Notes: a model not told the origin generated them from the letters alone. DNA of 22,372 nt from Clostridium_AD sp937920395 (GCA_052274345.1 DAVZGP010000067.1:1-22372); one strand, 5' to 3'. Positions 14,414 through 22,372 are shown, numbered from the stretch's first letter. A program made the numbers and translations.

Positions 14414-15866
14414 ATAGTATAGGAGAAAGTAATCGAGAGATAGATTCCTTAAATTTAACAATAAAACTTCTATTATTATATTTTTCTAGAGTTAGTTCAT
14501 CACAAGATTTCAAATCATCAATAAAAAAATCATCTAAGTCAGAAGTTATCTCTCTATCATAAATAAAAGCATTAATTTCGAAGTTTAAAGTGAAGCTTCT
14601 AATATCTAGATTTGCGGTGCCTACAGAGCTTATAGAGTGATCAATAGAAAGAAATTTGCTATGAAGAAAGCCTTTAGTATAGGTATAACATTTAACACCG
14701 GAATCTAGAAGCTCACCCATGTAAGATGTAGAAGCCCAATATACAAATGGGTGATCTGGTTTACTCGGTATAATTATACGAACATCTACGCCAGACAATG
14801 ATGCTATTCTTAAAGCTTCAAGTATACTGTCATCAGGAATAAAGTAAGGAGTTTCAATATAAATATTTTTTTCAGCTTTACTTATCATTTTTAAATACCC
14901 ATTTTTAATAGAATTCCAAGTGGAATCAGGTCCACTTGAAACTATCTGAAGACCTGTTTTACCAAGGTGAGGTCTATGAGGAAAATATTTATCATCAAAA
15001 ACAGAATTTTCTTTTGAAGCAAATCTCCAATCCATTAGGAAGTGTAATTGTAGCGCATCAAGTGCATCGCCTTGTATGAATAAATGCGTATCTCGCCAAA
15101 AGCCAAATTTTTTAGAAAGACCTAAATATTCATCTCCGATATTAAAACCACCTATATAGCCATACTTACCATCAATAGTACATATTTTACGATGGTTTCT
15201 AAAATTTACACGAAGGTTTATATATGGAAGAAAAGGTGGGAAAAAACAGGAAACTTTCCCACCAGATTTGATTAATGGAGCGAAAAATTTCTTGTGTACC
15301 TTAAGGCATCCCATACCATCATAGAGTAATTTTACTTCTACTCCTTCTTTGGCTTTTCTACATAGAATTTCTAGAATCGTTCCTCCTAAATTATCATTTT
15401 GGAATATATAATATTCCATATGAATAAATATTTTTGCATCTTCAAGATTTTTTTTAAGCTGATCAAATTTTGATTTACCATCAGTAAATATAGTAACATT
15501 ATTATTATTAGTGTAGAAGGAATTATCGCTACACAGATTGAGTTTCATTACATCAGAATATTTACTTAAAAAAGGATTAGTTTTAATTAGGGCGGCGTTA
15601 CTTAAAAAATCTTTTTGTTTATTAATAATTAAAGTAAGATTTTCCTTTTCTTCTTTTTTTAGAGAAAATAGTTTCTTTCTTTTTAAATTTTGACCAAGAA
15701 ACAAGTATAGAATAAATCCTATGCTAGGTAAAAACAGTAAAACCATAAGCCAAGTCCAAGTACTTGCAGGATTTTTTCGCTCAAGGAATACAACTGCAAA
15801 TGCAAAAAGAATATTAATAATAAATAATAAATTTAAAAAACGTAATATTAGTTCACTTGCAAACAT
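14412..15866 (-). CDS. cls: Cardiolipin synthase (phospholipase D family)
   Basis: A 484-residue membrane protein that condenses two phosphatidylglycerol molecules into cardiolipin and glycerol. Two N-terminal membrane segments (about residues 6-28 and 37-57) flank the conserved ERKNPASTWTWLMVL. Two HKD motifs are intact: HRKICTID (His 225, Lys 227, Asp 232) and HSKFLSID (His 402, Lys 404, Asp 409). The family segments HMEYYIFQND, GYIGGFNIGDEY, YIETPYFIPDD and GTANLDIRSF are present. GGAGG lies 5 bases before the ATG. Length matches Firmicute ClsA-type enzymes (about 480-510). The gene is single, divergent from the YiiX-like gene and convergent with the kinase. Confidence 0.95.
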   Translation of the reverse strand: MFASELILRFLNLLFIINILFAFAVVFLERKNPASTWTWLMVLLFLPSIGFILYLFLGQNLKRKKLFSLKKEEKENLTLIINKQKDFLSNAALIKTNPFLSKYSDVMKLNLCSDNSFYTNNNNVTIFTDGKSKFDQLKKNLEDAKIFIHMEYYIFQNDNLGGTILEILCRKAKEGVEVKLLYDGMGCLKVHKKFFAPLIKSGGKVSCFFPPFLPYINLRVNFRNHRKICTIDGKYGYIGGFNIGDEYLGLSKKFGFWRDTHLFIQGDALDALQLHFLMDWRFASKENSVFDDKYFPHRPHLGKTGLQIVSSGPDSTWNSIKNGYLKMISKAEKNIYIETPYFIPDDSILEALRIASLSGVDVRIIIPSKPDHPFVYWASTSYMGELLDSGVKCYTYTKGFLHSKFLSIDHSISSVGTANLDIRSFTLNFEINAFIYDREITSDLDDFFIDDLKSCDELTLEKYNNRSFIVKFKESISRLLSPIL

Positions 15867-16183
15867 ATGAGCCTCCAGAAAATCGTTTTATATTACAATT
15901 TGTTATACAGTCATAGTATACAGATAAAGTAACAAAATAAAACATTTAAAATTCGAAATAGGTAAAAAAAATAGAAATATTTCAAATATATGATTTATAT
16001 ATTAAAGGAATTGTGAGTTCTATGGTATAATAATATTTAATTGACAAACTCAATTTAAAGGCGAAGTATGTGCTTAATTGAATTTCTAGCTAGATTAATA
16101 ACATATATCATTTTTTTATTAGAGTATGGAGTTTTAAAATAAAATGCTACTTGAAAAATGACAATAGAATCGAGGATAATGAT
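15867..16183. other. Divergent intergenic region between cls and the YiiX-like gene
   Basis: About 317 AT-rich bases without a gene. On the plus strand there is an extended -10 (TGGTATAAT at 16023-16031) and a TTGACA at 16041-16046 that lacks a matching -10 at normal spacing. TGAGTT upstream and AACTCA downstream of the -10 form short inverted arms (16014-16019 and 16047-16052). On the minus strand TATACT (within about 15915-15925) is the best cls -10 candidate but has no good -35. Nothing else is recognised. Confidence 0.4.
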
Positions 16184-17722
16184 ATGTGCTTAGTTCATGA
16201 GACAGTTAATGAGGAAATAAAAAAATCCTTAGAGCTTATAAAAGAATTAGAACATGTGATGAATGAGATTCAAAGCAATGAAAGCCTATTTATTTCAAAT
16301 ATTCAAAATATGTCATTATGTGATAAACAAAGTATATTAGACAAATGGATTAGTTATGTAAAATGTTATAATGAATTAAATTATATTAGAGAAAAATACA
16401 AAAATAAACTTCTATTAAAGAATGTTTTAGATTCTGATAATAAGTATAAAAATGTATTATTAATTTATGCATCAACCATAGCAATACGTAAAAATTCTGT
16501 TTTGCTCGCAGGTGTCATAGACAAAAATAAGTATTTGGAGTCAATGCTAAATGAACCAAGGGTTGAACACAACATTAATAAAAAACAATATTACTATATT
16601 ACACAAGAAATTACGGAAATATCATATATGATATCTTTGTATAGGAATAAACATTATTTTGATTTTAAGGACAATTACTATAAGGTCTATAAATTTGAAA
16701 AAGATGAGAGTGAAATACAATTATTGGATTACGCAAGCTATAATTATTTAAATGTAATTAAACTTGTAAGAAACCATAGAAATATTGTTAAAAACAATAT
16801 GATCAATTTTTTTGGAAAAAATGTTTTTGATTTTTGGTTCCCATTTCAAAAATGGGTTGCTATAAGTATAACTGGAATTGATTATTCTAGTAGAAAAGAA
16901 AAATACATTAGCGATAAAGATATCAATATTTTTAAAGAGGAGCTAGTACCAGGAGACGTTCTTTTAAAAAGAAATAATTACCAGCTGACTAACATAGGAC
17001 TTCCAGGATTTTGGACTCATACTGGTATTTATATAGGGTGTTTGGAAAAATTGGACAAGTATTTTGGTGATATGTTATTAGGAGATTGTCTATGTGTGTC
17101 AGAGTATGTAAAGGTAATTTATCCTAAAGTGTATGATAGTTTATGGAGTGAAGATGGAAATAATGGAGAATATATTATAGAAGTAATTGCTCCAGGCGTT
17201 GTAATAAGTCCTCTAGATGCTATAGCAAAAGTAGATTACTTCTCTGCTCTAAGACCTAAACTATCAAAAGAAGATAAACTAAAGGCATTATTTACGGCGT
17301 TTGAATCTTTAGGAAAGGCATATGATTATAATTTTGACATTATGACAGATAATGCCATATTTTGTAGTGAACTAATTTATAAATCCTATTTAGGTTCAAG
17401 TAATAAAAAAGGAATTACATTTGATCTTCAGCCTAAAGTTGGTAGATTGTTACTTTCTCCTAATAGCATCATTAAAAAATTTGATGTTGAATTTAATACT
17501 GAAAATGCAGAATTGGAATTTGTAGTGTTTTATGATGGGAATGCAAGAGAAGGAAAGGCTATAAGGAGAAATGCAACTGATTTAAAAAATACTTGGAAGC
17601 TATCTAGGTGGAAGATGGTAAAACGTAGATTTTTTTTAGATAAAGAAATAAATTATCCTGTAGTAAAATTAAATTCAGTATTATCAAAACTTAAAATTAT
17701 ATTGGATGGTATGTTTTATTAA
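16184..17722 (+). CDS. YiiX/YebB-like permuted NlpC/P60 (papain-fold) protein with long helical N-terminus
   Basis: A 512-residue protein. The ATG at 16184 is chosen because GAGG lies 8 bases upstream; an in-frame TTG at 16151 has no ribosome site. About residues 1-240 are mostly helical and charged, with no recognised domain. The C-terminal part fits the YiiX/YaeF permuted papain-like fold: VPGDVLLKR, then FWTHTGIYIG with catalytic-type His 279, VISPLDAIAKVDYFSALRP, and finally NAIFCSELIYKSY with catalytic Cys 394. The His-before-Cys order is the permuted arrangement. Such proteins are thought to be amidases or acyl-transferring lipid enzymes; the substrate is unknown. There is no signal peptide. 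It is divergent from cls, a lipid gene, and 83 bases upstream of truA. Confidence 0.75.
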   Translation: MCLVHETVNEEIKKSLELIKELEHVMNEIQSNESLFISNIQNMSLCDKQSILDKWISYVKCYNELNYIREKYKNKLLLKNVLDSDNKYKNVLLIYASTIAIRKNSVLLAGVIDKNKYLESMLNEPRVEHNINKKQYYYITQEITEISYMISLYRNKHYFDFKDNYYKVYKFEKDESEIQLLDYASYNYLNVIKLVRNHRNIVKNNMINFFGKNVFDFWFPFQKWVAISITGIDYSSRKEKYISDKDINIFKEELVPGDVLLKRNNYQLTNIGLPGFWTHTGIYIGCLEKLDKYFGDMLLGDCLCVSEYVKVIYPKVYDSLWSEDGNNGEYIIEVIAPGVVISPLDAIAKVDYFSALRPKLSKEDKLKALFTAFESLGKAYDYNFDIMTDNAIFCSELIYKSYLGSSNKKGITFDLQPKVGRLLLSPNSIIKKFDVEFNTENAELEFVVFYDGNAREGKAIRRNATDLKNTWKLSRWKMVKRRFFLDKEINYPVVKLNSVLSKLKIILDGMFY

Positions 17723-17805
17723 TAAAGATATATGTATATAATATAAGTAGTTAATTAAAAATATTAGATTAAATTCTAAAATAGAAAGTAGGATAAATAA
17801 TAAAT

Positions 17806-18543
17806 ATGAGAAATATAAAAATTGTAATTGAATATGATGGTACTAGGTATAAAGGATGGCAAAGACTTGGAGACAGTGATAATACAATTCAGCACAAAAT
17901 AGAAGCAGTTTTAAGTAAGATGGCAGAAGAAAATATTGAGATAACTGCTTCTGGAAGAACTGATGCGGGAGTGCATGCATCGAATCAAGTTGCAAATTTT
18001 AGAACGGAATCTACAATGCCAACACATAAAATGCGTAGTTATTGTTATGAGTATTTACCAGAAGATATCGTAGTAAAAAGCGTAGAGGAAGTAGATCTTA
18101 ATTTTCATGCAAGGTATAATGCTAAGGTTAAAAAGTATGTGTACAATATCTGTAATAATAAAGTACATGATGTATTTACTAGAAAATATGATTATCATAT
18201 ACCATTACCATTAAATATCGATAAGATGATGAAAGCAGCAGATATCTTAATAGGTGAACATGATTTTCAAAGTTTTACAACACTTAAAACTAAGAAAAAA
18301 TCTACAATAAGAACTATTTATACAATAAATATTGTAAATGAAGACGGAAATATACAAATTAGTGTTCAAGGAAATGGATTTATGAAGAATATGGTAAGAA
18401 TAATAGTTGGAACACTTGTTGAAGTAGGACTTGGTGAACGAGATGCAAATGAAATTAGTGATATACTAGATAGAAAAGAAAGAAAATATGCAGGACATAT
18501 TGCACCAGCTAAAGGGTTGTTTTTAGAAGAGGTTGATTATTAA
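17806..18543 (+). CDS. truA: tRNA pseudouridine(38-40) synthase TruA
   Basis: A 245-residue TruA enzyme that makes pseudouridine at positions 38-40 of the tRNA anticodon arm. Motifs: the N-terminal KIVIEYDGTRYKGWQR, the catalytic ASGRTDAGVHA with Asp 53, NFHARYNAKVKKYVYNI, GEHDFQSFT and the C-terminal GNGFMKNMVRIIVGTLVEVG and APAKGLFLEEV segments. Length is normal for the family. The ribosome site is weak: only GTAGGAT about 13 bases upstream. It lies 83 bases after the YiiX-like gene and may share its transcript. A long terminator follows. Confidence 0.96.
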   Translation: MRNIKIVIEYDGTRYKGWQRLGDSDNTIQHKIEAVLSKMAEENIEITASGRTDAGVHASNQVANFRTESTMPTHKMRSYCYEYLPEDIVVKSVEEVDLNFHARYNAKVKKYVYNICNNKVHDVFTRKYDYHIPLPLNIDKMMKAADILIGEHDFQSFTTLKTKKKSTIRTIYTINIVNEDGNIQISVQGNGFMKNMVRIIVGTLVEVGLGERDANEISDILDRKERKYAGHIAPAKGLFLEEVDY

Positions 18544-18570
18544 GAAGCGATTTAATTTAATATATTTATA

Positions 18571-18620
18571 AACCAAAACAGACACATAAAGATTAATTTA
18601 TGTGTCTGTTTTGGTTTTTT
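18571..18620. terminator. Strong bidirectional terminator after truA
   Basis: A 20-bp perfect stem (18571-18590 with 18597-18616) with core CAGACACATAAA, a 6-base loop and a T run at 18615-18621. On the opposite strand it can terminate the small helical gene, which ends 20 bases further right. Confidence 0.93.
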
Positions 18621-18640
18621 TATTATAAATACAAAATTAA

Positions 18641-18826
18641 CTATAGGATACCTTCATTTTTTAAAATGTTTTCAATTTCATCAACTTTCTTAGAAAGTGT
18701 ATAAAAACTTTCTTTTAATATATTTTTTGAAATAGGAGTTTCTTTTATACTTTTTTCTAGTGACTCTATTGTATCGAGTGCATCATCAATACCTTTTTGC
18801 GCAAGTTTAAGATTGTTTTCTTTCAT
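18641..18826 (-). CDS. Small helical protein of unknown function (61 aa)
   Basis: A 61-residue protein starting MKENNLKLAQKGIDDALDTI. AAAGGAG lies 8 bases before the ATG, which supports translation. The sequence is almost all predicted helix with heptad-like spacing of Ile, Leu and Val (for example ALDTIESLEKSI and LSKKVDEIENILKNEGIL), a small coiled-coil or helical hairpin split by a central proline. No cysteine, no signal and no membrane segment. I do not recognise a family. It lies 110 bases downstream of the PF06541 membrane-protein gene on the same strand and could be in one transcript with it. Confidence 0.7.
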   Translation of the reverse strand: MKENNLKLAQKGIDDALDTIESLEKSIKETPISKNILKESFYTLSKKVDEIENILKNEGIL

Positions 18827-18936
18827 TCTTAGGTCTCCTTTAACTTATGTTATTTTAATATATACATTAAATTCTAACATTAGTAATTGTTATTTTCAAG
18901 CTACAAATAAATTTTACCTTTTGAGCGATACTAAAA

Positions 18937-19797
18937 TTAACTTTTTTTATCCTTATGAATTATGTGCTTAACATTTTTCAAAATAGTATCAAGACCCTTG
19001 AATTTAAGGTCTGGAAAGGCTTTTATAAGCCGTGAATATTCAGGATATTTTTTTATGAACAAGAAATCATATTTTATTTTAACTTCTTTTACAGCATTTT
19101 CAATGTTGGACTTTTTCTCACTCATTTTAGTTTCAGCAAGTTCTATTAACTGATCCAATTTAAGCCTTAACTCAGGTATATTTTTAGTATTGCCTAAATT
19201 TGATTTAAAATCTGAAAACTTGTCAGTTAATTCTGAATATGCAGTAATTAATTGGGTTAAAAGAGATTTTAGTTTGAGTATAGTAATTATAGTAAGTATA
19301 AAATCTAGAATGAAATATAGCAACGTGATATAAAAAAGAAGTATACCTGGATTTTTAGGTATCAAAGCTACAACGTATTCAATATAGGGATGAATTACCT
19401 TTAGTATTAAGACTGATACTATTCCCCATAGTATAGAGAAGTTTAAGCATATTCTTCCATGAAGATTGTGGGGCTTCTCACTATAATCCCACCAAGTGCT
19501 ATCAAAAGCAGTTTCTAAAACATAACCCGTTATATATTCAATAGTTGAAGTTAAAAATATTGAACCTAGAAAAAGAAAAATATAATTATTTTCAATAGGT
19601 TTTAGCAAAACAATTATAGATAAGATAGCAAAACCATAAATAGGACAAAAGGGGCCATTTAGAAAGCCTCTATTAACAAATTCTTTTTTTTGAATTGTAG
19701 CATATATTGTTTCAAGACACCAGCCCATGAAGGAATAAATAATAAAATAACAGAATAGTGAAAATATATTTAAATTTAGTAAGGATATATCAATCAT
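18937..19797 (-). CDS. PF06541 (CmpB-like, 'putative ABC transporter type IV') membrane protein
   Basis: A 286-residue membrane protein with about five hydrophobic segments in its first 175 residues, then a cytoplasmic charged tail with helical stretches. It matches PF06541: SFMGWCLETIYA, FVNRGFLNGPFCPIYGFA, STIEYITGYVLE, STWWDYSEKPHNLHGRICL. The family is widespread in clostridia and is named a putative ABC permease, but no ATPase gene is nearby and transport has not been shown for this type, so the label should be read as a family name only. GGGAG lies 7 bases before the ATG. It is divergent from spmA with a 171-base gap. Confidence 0.85.
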   Translation of the reverse strand: MIDISLLNLNIFSLFCYFIIYSFMGWCLETIYATIQKKEFVNRGFLNGPFCPIYGFAILSIIVLLKPIENNYIFLFLGSIFLTSTIEYITGYVLETAFDSTWWDYSEKPHNLHGRICLNFSILWGIVSVLILKVIHPYIEYVVALIPKNPGILLFYITLLYFILDFILTIITILKLKSLLTQLITAYSELTDKFSDFKSNLGNTKNIPELRLKLDQLIELAETKMSEKKSNIENAVKEVKIKYDFLFIKKYPEYSRLIKAFPDLKFKGLDTILKNVKHIIHKDKKS

Positions 19798-19968
19798 AAA
19801 TTAACTCCCTTTTGAACTTTGTACATTAAACAAGAAAATGATAACATAAAATATGATTTTTTTATAGTGTATGAAGTGAATAAAATATTAATATGTGCAA
19901 TTTTATAGAATTAGATACATATATATTAATAAAATGATAAGTAAATTTAATATCTAGGAGGAAAATAA

Positions 19969-20544
19969 ATGATAAATATCATATGGTTTTTAATTTTATC
20001 ATTAGGAATAGTTATTGGTATACTTACTGGAAAAGGAGAAATTGTGTCAAAGGCGCTTGTTTCATCTACAACCAGTTCTGTAGAACTAGTGATTGGACTT
20101 GTTGGGATGATGTGTCTTTGGTGTGGAATAATGAGAATTGCGCAAAAAAGTGGACTAACTGATAAATTAGCAAAGGTACTTAGACCGATTTTAAAAATGA
20201 TTTTTAAGGAGACATCTAAAAATAATAAGGTTATGTCTAGTATTACCATGAATTTAACAGCAAATATGATGGGTCTTTCTAATGCAGCCACGCCATTTGG
20301 TATAAAAGCTATGGAAGAGATGCAAAAAATGAATGTCGAAAAAGATACAGCCAGTAATGATATGGCATTATTCTTAGTTTTAAATGCAGCATGTATTCAG
20401 TTTTTACCTACTACAGTAATATCTATAAGAGCAGCATATAATTCACAAAATCCAGCAATTATCATAATACCTGCAATAATAACAACGGGTATTGCTTCAG
20501 TCTTAGGGGTAGTTTATTGTAAAATATTACAAAAATATTTTTGA
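19969..20544 (+). CDS. spmA: Spore maturation protein A
   Basis: A 191-residue membrane protein of the SpmA family, which has a nucleoside-recognition (Gate) domain. In Bacillus and Clostridium perfringens SpmA and SpmB are needed for proper spore core dehydration and heat resistance. The typical N-terminal MINIIWFLILSLGIVIGI and the conserved GLVGMMCLWCGIMRIAQKSG, MNLTANMMGLSNAATPFGIKAM and LNAACIQFLPTTVISIRA segments are present. AGGAGG lies 7 bases before the ATG. It is 50 bases upstream of spmB. A mother-cell sigma-E promoter is expected from known orthologues, but I could not place one with confidence in the 171-base upstream gap. Confidence 0.95.
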   Translation: MINIIWFLILSLGIVIGILTGKGEIVSKALVSSTTSSVELVIGLVGMMCLWCGIMRIAQKSGLTDKLAKVLRPILKMIFKETSKNNKVMSSITMNLTANMMGLSNAATPFGIKAMEEMQKMNVEKDTASNDMALFLVLNAACIQFLPTTVISIRAAYNSQNPAIIIIPAIITTGIASVLGVVYCKILQKYF

Positions 20545-20594
20545 AAAAATATCCTTTTATAGGTATTTGAATCTAAATGGAGAGTGAGTAAGAT

Positions 20595-21134
20595 ATGGTG
20601 ATTATAGGAAATTTAATGTCATATTTGTTGAAAGGAATAATTCCAATTATTATTGTATTGGTAGTAACTTATGGAGTTATTAAAGGAGTGAAGGTTTATG
20701 AGTGTTTTGTAGAAGGTGCAAAGGATGGAATAACAATTTGTCTAAAAATTTTTCCTTATCTTTTGGCTATGATTATAGCTGTTAATGTTTTTAGGGCTTC
20801 AGGAGCTTTAGATTTTTTTATTTATTTAGTAACACCAGTTGTTAAGTTTATTGGATTACCACCGGAAGTTGTTCCATTAGTTTTAATAAAACCTCTTTCA
20901 GGAAGTGGTGCCCTGGGAGTGTTTACTGAAATTATAAAGCAATATGGAGCAGATAGTTACATAGGTCGTGTGTCATCTATAATAATGGGATCAACGGAAA
21001 CTATTTTTTATACACTAACAGTATATTTTGGAGTCGTAAATATAAAAAAAATTAGACATACTTTACTCGCAGCGATACTAGCAGATATAACAGCAGTTAT
21101 ATTAGCAGTTAACTTAGCCAAGTTTTTCTTTTAA
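20595..21134 (+). CDS. spmB: Spore maturation protein B
   Basis: A 179-residue membrane protein of the SpmB family, partner of SpmA in spore core dehydration. Family segments include IPIIIVLVVTYGVIKGVKVYECFVEGAKDGI (split at about residue 30), FPYLLAMIIAVNVFRASGALD, LPLVLIKPLSGSGALGV-like PLVLIKPLSGSGALGV, and GSTETIFYTLTVYFG. GGAG lies about 12 bases before the ATG at 20595, a long gap; the ATG at residue 8 is another possible start. It is downstream of spmA in the usual pair order, so co-transcription is very likely. No obvious terminator follows before the metG promoter. Confidence 0.95.
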   Translation: MVIIGNLMSYLLKGIIPIIIVLVVTYGVIKGVKVYECFVEGAKDGITICLKIFPYLLAMIIAVNVFRASGALDFFIYLVTPVVKFIGLPPEVVPLVLIKPLSGSGALGVFTEIIKQYGADSYIGRVSSIIMGSTETIFYTLTVYFGVVNIKKIRHTLLAAILADITAVILAVNLAKFFF

Positions 21135-21214
21135 ATATCAAGACGATGAGTTAACGACATTTCAGAAAATATTTGTTTGCTACAGTATAATTTTATATCT
21201 TTAGGATAAAATTA

Positions 21215-21243
21215 TTGACATAGTGATCCATTTGCAATACAAT
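21215..21243 (+). promoter_or_regulatory. Promoter of the metG T-box leader
   Basis: TTGACA at 21215-21220, a 17-base spacer and TACAAT at 21238-21243, the best vegetative promoter in the window. It places the transcript start near 21250, giving a leader of about 460 bases before metG. Confidence 0.8.
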
Positions 21244-21249
21244 TATTAT

Positions 21250-21560
21250 TGAATAAATGCAATGATGAGAAGAGTAATAAGCTAAAATGTTAAAAGAGAA
21301 CTGTAACTGGTGAAAAGCAGTAGCAAGGTAGTTTATGAACATGGTCTCTAAGCAGATTATCCAAATGAAAATTATAAAAGATTATTATGATAATAAGCTT
21401 TTTTAGTTATTTATGAAGGTGATACGGTAGCAACCGTTATATTGACAGGTGATGATAGTCACCCATTGAGATCGTTATAGTGATGTAAGGATGAATTAGA
21501 GTGGTAAAACGTTAAATACGTCTCTAAACAGAAGTTTTTTTCTGTTTAGAGATTTTTTTT
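21250..21560 (+). promoter_or_regulatory. T-box riboswitch (methionyl) with terminator
   Basis: The leader between promoter and metG has T-box features: a long stem I region with GATGAGAAGAGTAATAAG near its 5' end, a likely specifier ATG at 21341-21343 in TGAACATGGTCTC, small hairpins (ACGGTAGCAACCGT at 21424-21437 and GGTGATGATAGTCACC at 21448-21463), and a T-box core TTAGAGTGGTAAAACG. In that core TGGT (21502-21505) can pair with the ACCA end of uncharged tRNA-Met. The antiterminator arm TTAGAG can pair with CTCTAA (21522-21527). The competing terminator is a perfect 11-bp stem (21521-21531 with 21542-21552) and a T run at 21553-21560. The core is TGGTAAAACG, not the common TGGnACCGCG. An AUG specifier before a methionyl-tRNA synthetase gene is mutually consistent. 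Confidence 0.87.
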
Positions 21561-21595
21561 ATTTACCGGGAAATTAATATTGTAGTTTAAGCGAG

Positions 21596-21671
21596 GATGG
21601 CCAGCTTCAAAGAAGATGAGCAGCTTCAAAGAAGATGAGCAGCTTCAAAGAAGATGACCAGTACCAAAGTT
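21596..21671 (+). repeat. 19-bp tandem repeat in the metG leader
   Basis: Four head-to-tail units: 21596-21614 (GATGGCCAGCTTCAAAGAA), 21615-21633 and 21634-21652 (both GATGAGCAGCTTCAAAGAA), and a diverged unit at 21653-21671 (GATGACCAGTACCAAAGTT). The unit length is not a multiple of three and no start codon precedes it in a useful frame, so it is not coding. It lies between the T-box terminator and the metG ribosome site, so every read-through mRNA carries it. CTTC and GAAG in each unit can form small or register-shifting hairpins. Confidence 0.9.
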
Positions 21672-21710
21672 GAAAATTAGTAATTTAAATATGAAAGGTA
21701 GGAGAAATTT

Positions 21711-22372
21711 ATGAATAAAAAAACTTTTTACATTACTACACCAATTTATTATCCATCAGCAAAGTTACATATCGGTAACACATATACAACAGTAGCTGCA
21801 GATGCAATTGCTAGATTTAAAAGACTTACAGGCTATGATGTAATGTTTTTAACGGGAACTGATGAGCATGGTCAAAAGATCCAAAGAATAGCTGAGGAAA
21901 AAGGAGTTACACCAAAACAGTATGTAGATAAAGTGGTAGCAGGTATACAAGAGTTATGGAAAATGATGGACATAAGCTATGATAAGTTTATAAGAACTAC
22001 GGACGAATATCATAAAAAAGCTGTACAAAAATTATTTAAACAGTTATATGATCAAGGTGACATATACAAAGGTGCATATGAAGGCTGGTACTGTACTCCT
22101 TGCGAATCTTTCTGGACAGAAACACAAGCAGTAGATGGAAAATGCCCTGATTGTGGAAGACCAGTCGAGAAGGCCAAGGAAGAAGCATATTTTTTCAAAA
22201 TGTCTAAATATGCAGATAGACTTATAGAATATATAGAAACTCATCCGGATTTTATACAACCAGAATCAAGAAAAAATGAAATGATAAATAACTTCCTAAA
22301 ACCAGGTCTTCAAGATTTATGTGTTTCAAGAACAACATTTAACTGGGGGATACCTGTAGAATTTGATCCAGG
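21711..22372 (+). CDS. metG: Methionyl-tRNA synthetase (partial, 5' end)
   Basis: The first 220 codons are present and the gene runs off the window. The enzyme charges tRNA-Met with methionine. The product begins MNKKTFYITTPIYYPSAKLH. The class I signature HIGN is at residues 20-23, followed by TGTDEHGQKIQ. The connective domain has four zinc-ligand cysteines: C128 and C131 (WYCTPCESFW) and C145 and C148 (CPDCGRP). The conserved WGIPV segment ends the visible part. AGGTAGGAG lies 6 bases before the ATG. The KMSKS loop and any C-terminal tRNA-binding domain are outside the window. A T-box leader controls it. Confidence 0.97.
   Translation, partial: MNKKTFYITTPIYYPSAKLHIGNTYTTVAADAIARFKRLTGYDVMFLTGTDEHGQKIQRIAEEKGVTPKQYVDKVVAGIQELWKMMDISYDKFIRTTDEYHKKAVQKLFKQLYDQGDIYKGAYEGWYCTPCESFWTETQAVDGKCPDCGRPVEKAKEEAYFFKMSKYADRLIEYIETHPDFIQPESRKNEMINNFLKPGLQDLCVSRTTFNWGIPVEFDP

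Noticed and set aside
16041..16072. TTGACA at 16041 as the -35 of the YiiX-like gene
   Set aside because: The next -10-like hexamer is 20 bases away and weak; the extended TGGTATAAT just upstream is the better candidate.
21596..21671. Tandem repeats as a CRISPR array
   Set aside because: Units are contiguous with no unique spacers and only 19 bases long.

Overview
The window is AT-rich DNA from an endospore-forming, low-GC Firmicute, most likely a Clostridium in the narrow sense. The evidence is the gene content and order (tmk end, darA, holB, ricT, then trmN6, rsmI and later metG), the sporulation pair spmA-spmB, a methionyl T-box leader, strong AGGAGG-type ribosome binding sites and several TTG starts. 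In Firmicutes the tmk-to-metG neighbourhood usually lies within a few tens of kilobases of the chromosomal origin. The species cannot be named from this window, and no rRNA, tRNA, CRISPR array, insertion sequence or prophage was seen.

Layout. Bases 1-2680 hold a compact operon: the end of thymidylate kinase, the c-di-AMP receptor DarA, the DNA polymerase III delta' subunit, RicT and a small HMA-fold protein, closed by an intrinsic terminator. Single genes follow: a YkuS/UPF0180 protein, a membrane-anchored double-LysM protein and, on the minus strand, a PIN-domain protein. Next come a likely two-gene RNA-methylation unit (trmN6-like, rsmI) and a CwlO-like NlpC/P60 cell-wall endopeptidase started by TTG. 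Then come argF, a small unknown protein, and ispF on the minus strand.

Bases 11447-12862 (minus strand) carry an RsgI-like anti-sigma membrane protein followed by rluF. A membrane GAF-histidine kinase diverges from them. Cardiolipin synthase (minus) is divergent from a YiiX-like permuted papain-fold protein, which is followed by truA. A small helical protein and a PF06541 membrane protein are on the minus strand. The window ends with spmA-spmB and the start of metG behind a T-box leader.

The most unusual structure is in the non-coding DNA. The 1-kb gap between ispF and rluF holds three copies of one architecture: a DnaA-box-like 9-mer on the plus strand, a 4-7 bp spacer, then two directly abutting boxes on the minus strand. 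A looser cluster with three perfect TTATCCACA boxes lies upstream of argF. In total 12 full or one-mismatch-class boxes plus one weaker box sit in two intergenic regions, and I saw no exact copy elsewhere in the window. As I recall, one box facing two tandem boxes is also the core layout of the E. coli DnaA-reactivating sites (DARS). I propose these as DnaA-titration, DnaA-reactivation or DnaA-regulated sites near the origin; this is inference from sequence.

Other points of interest are a degenerate 19-bp tandem repeat between the T-box terminator and metG, an RsgI-like protein with no sigma-I gene beside it, an HMA-fold protein without its metal-binding cysteines, an inverted repeat between promoter and ribosome binding site of a small unknown gene, and a 16-bp palindrome between the divergent rsgI-like and histidine-kinase genes.
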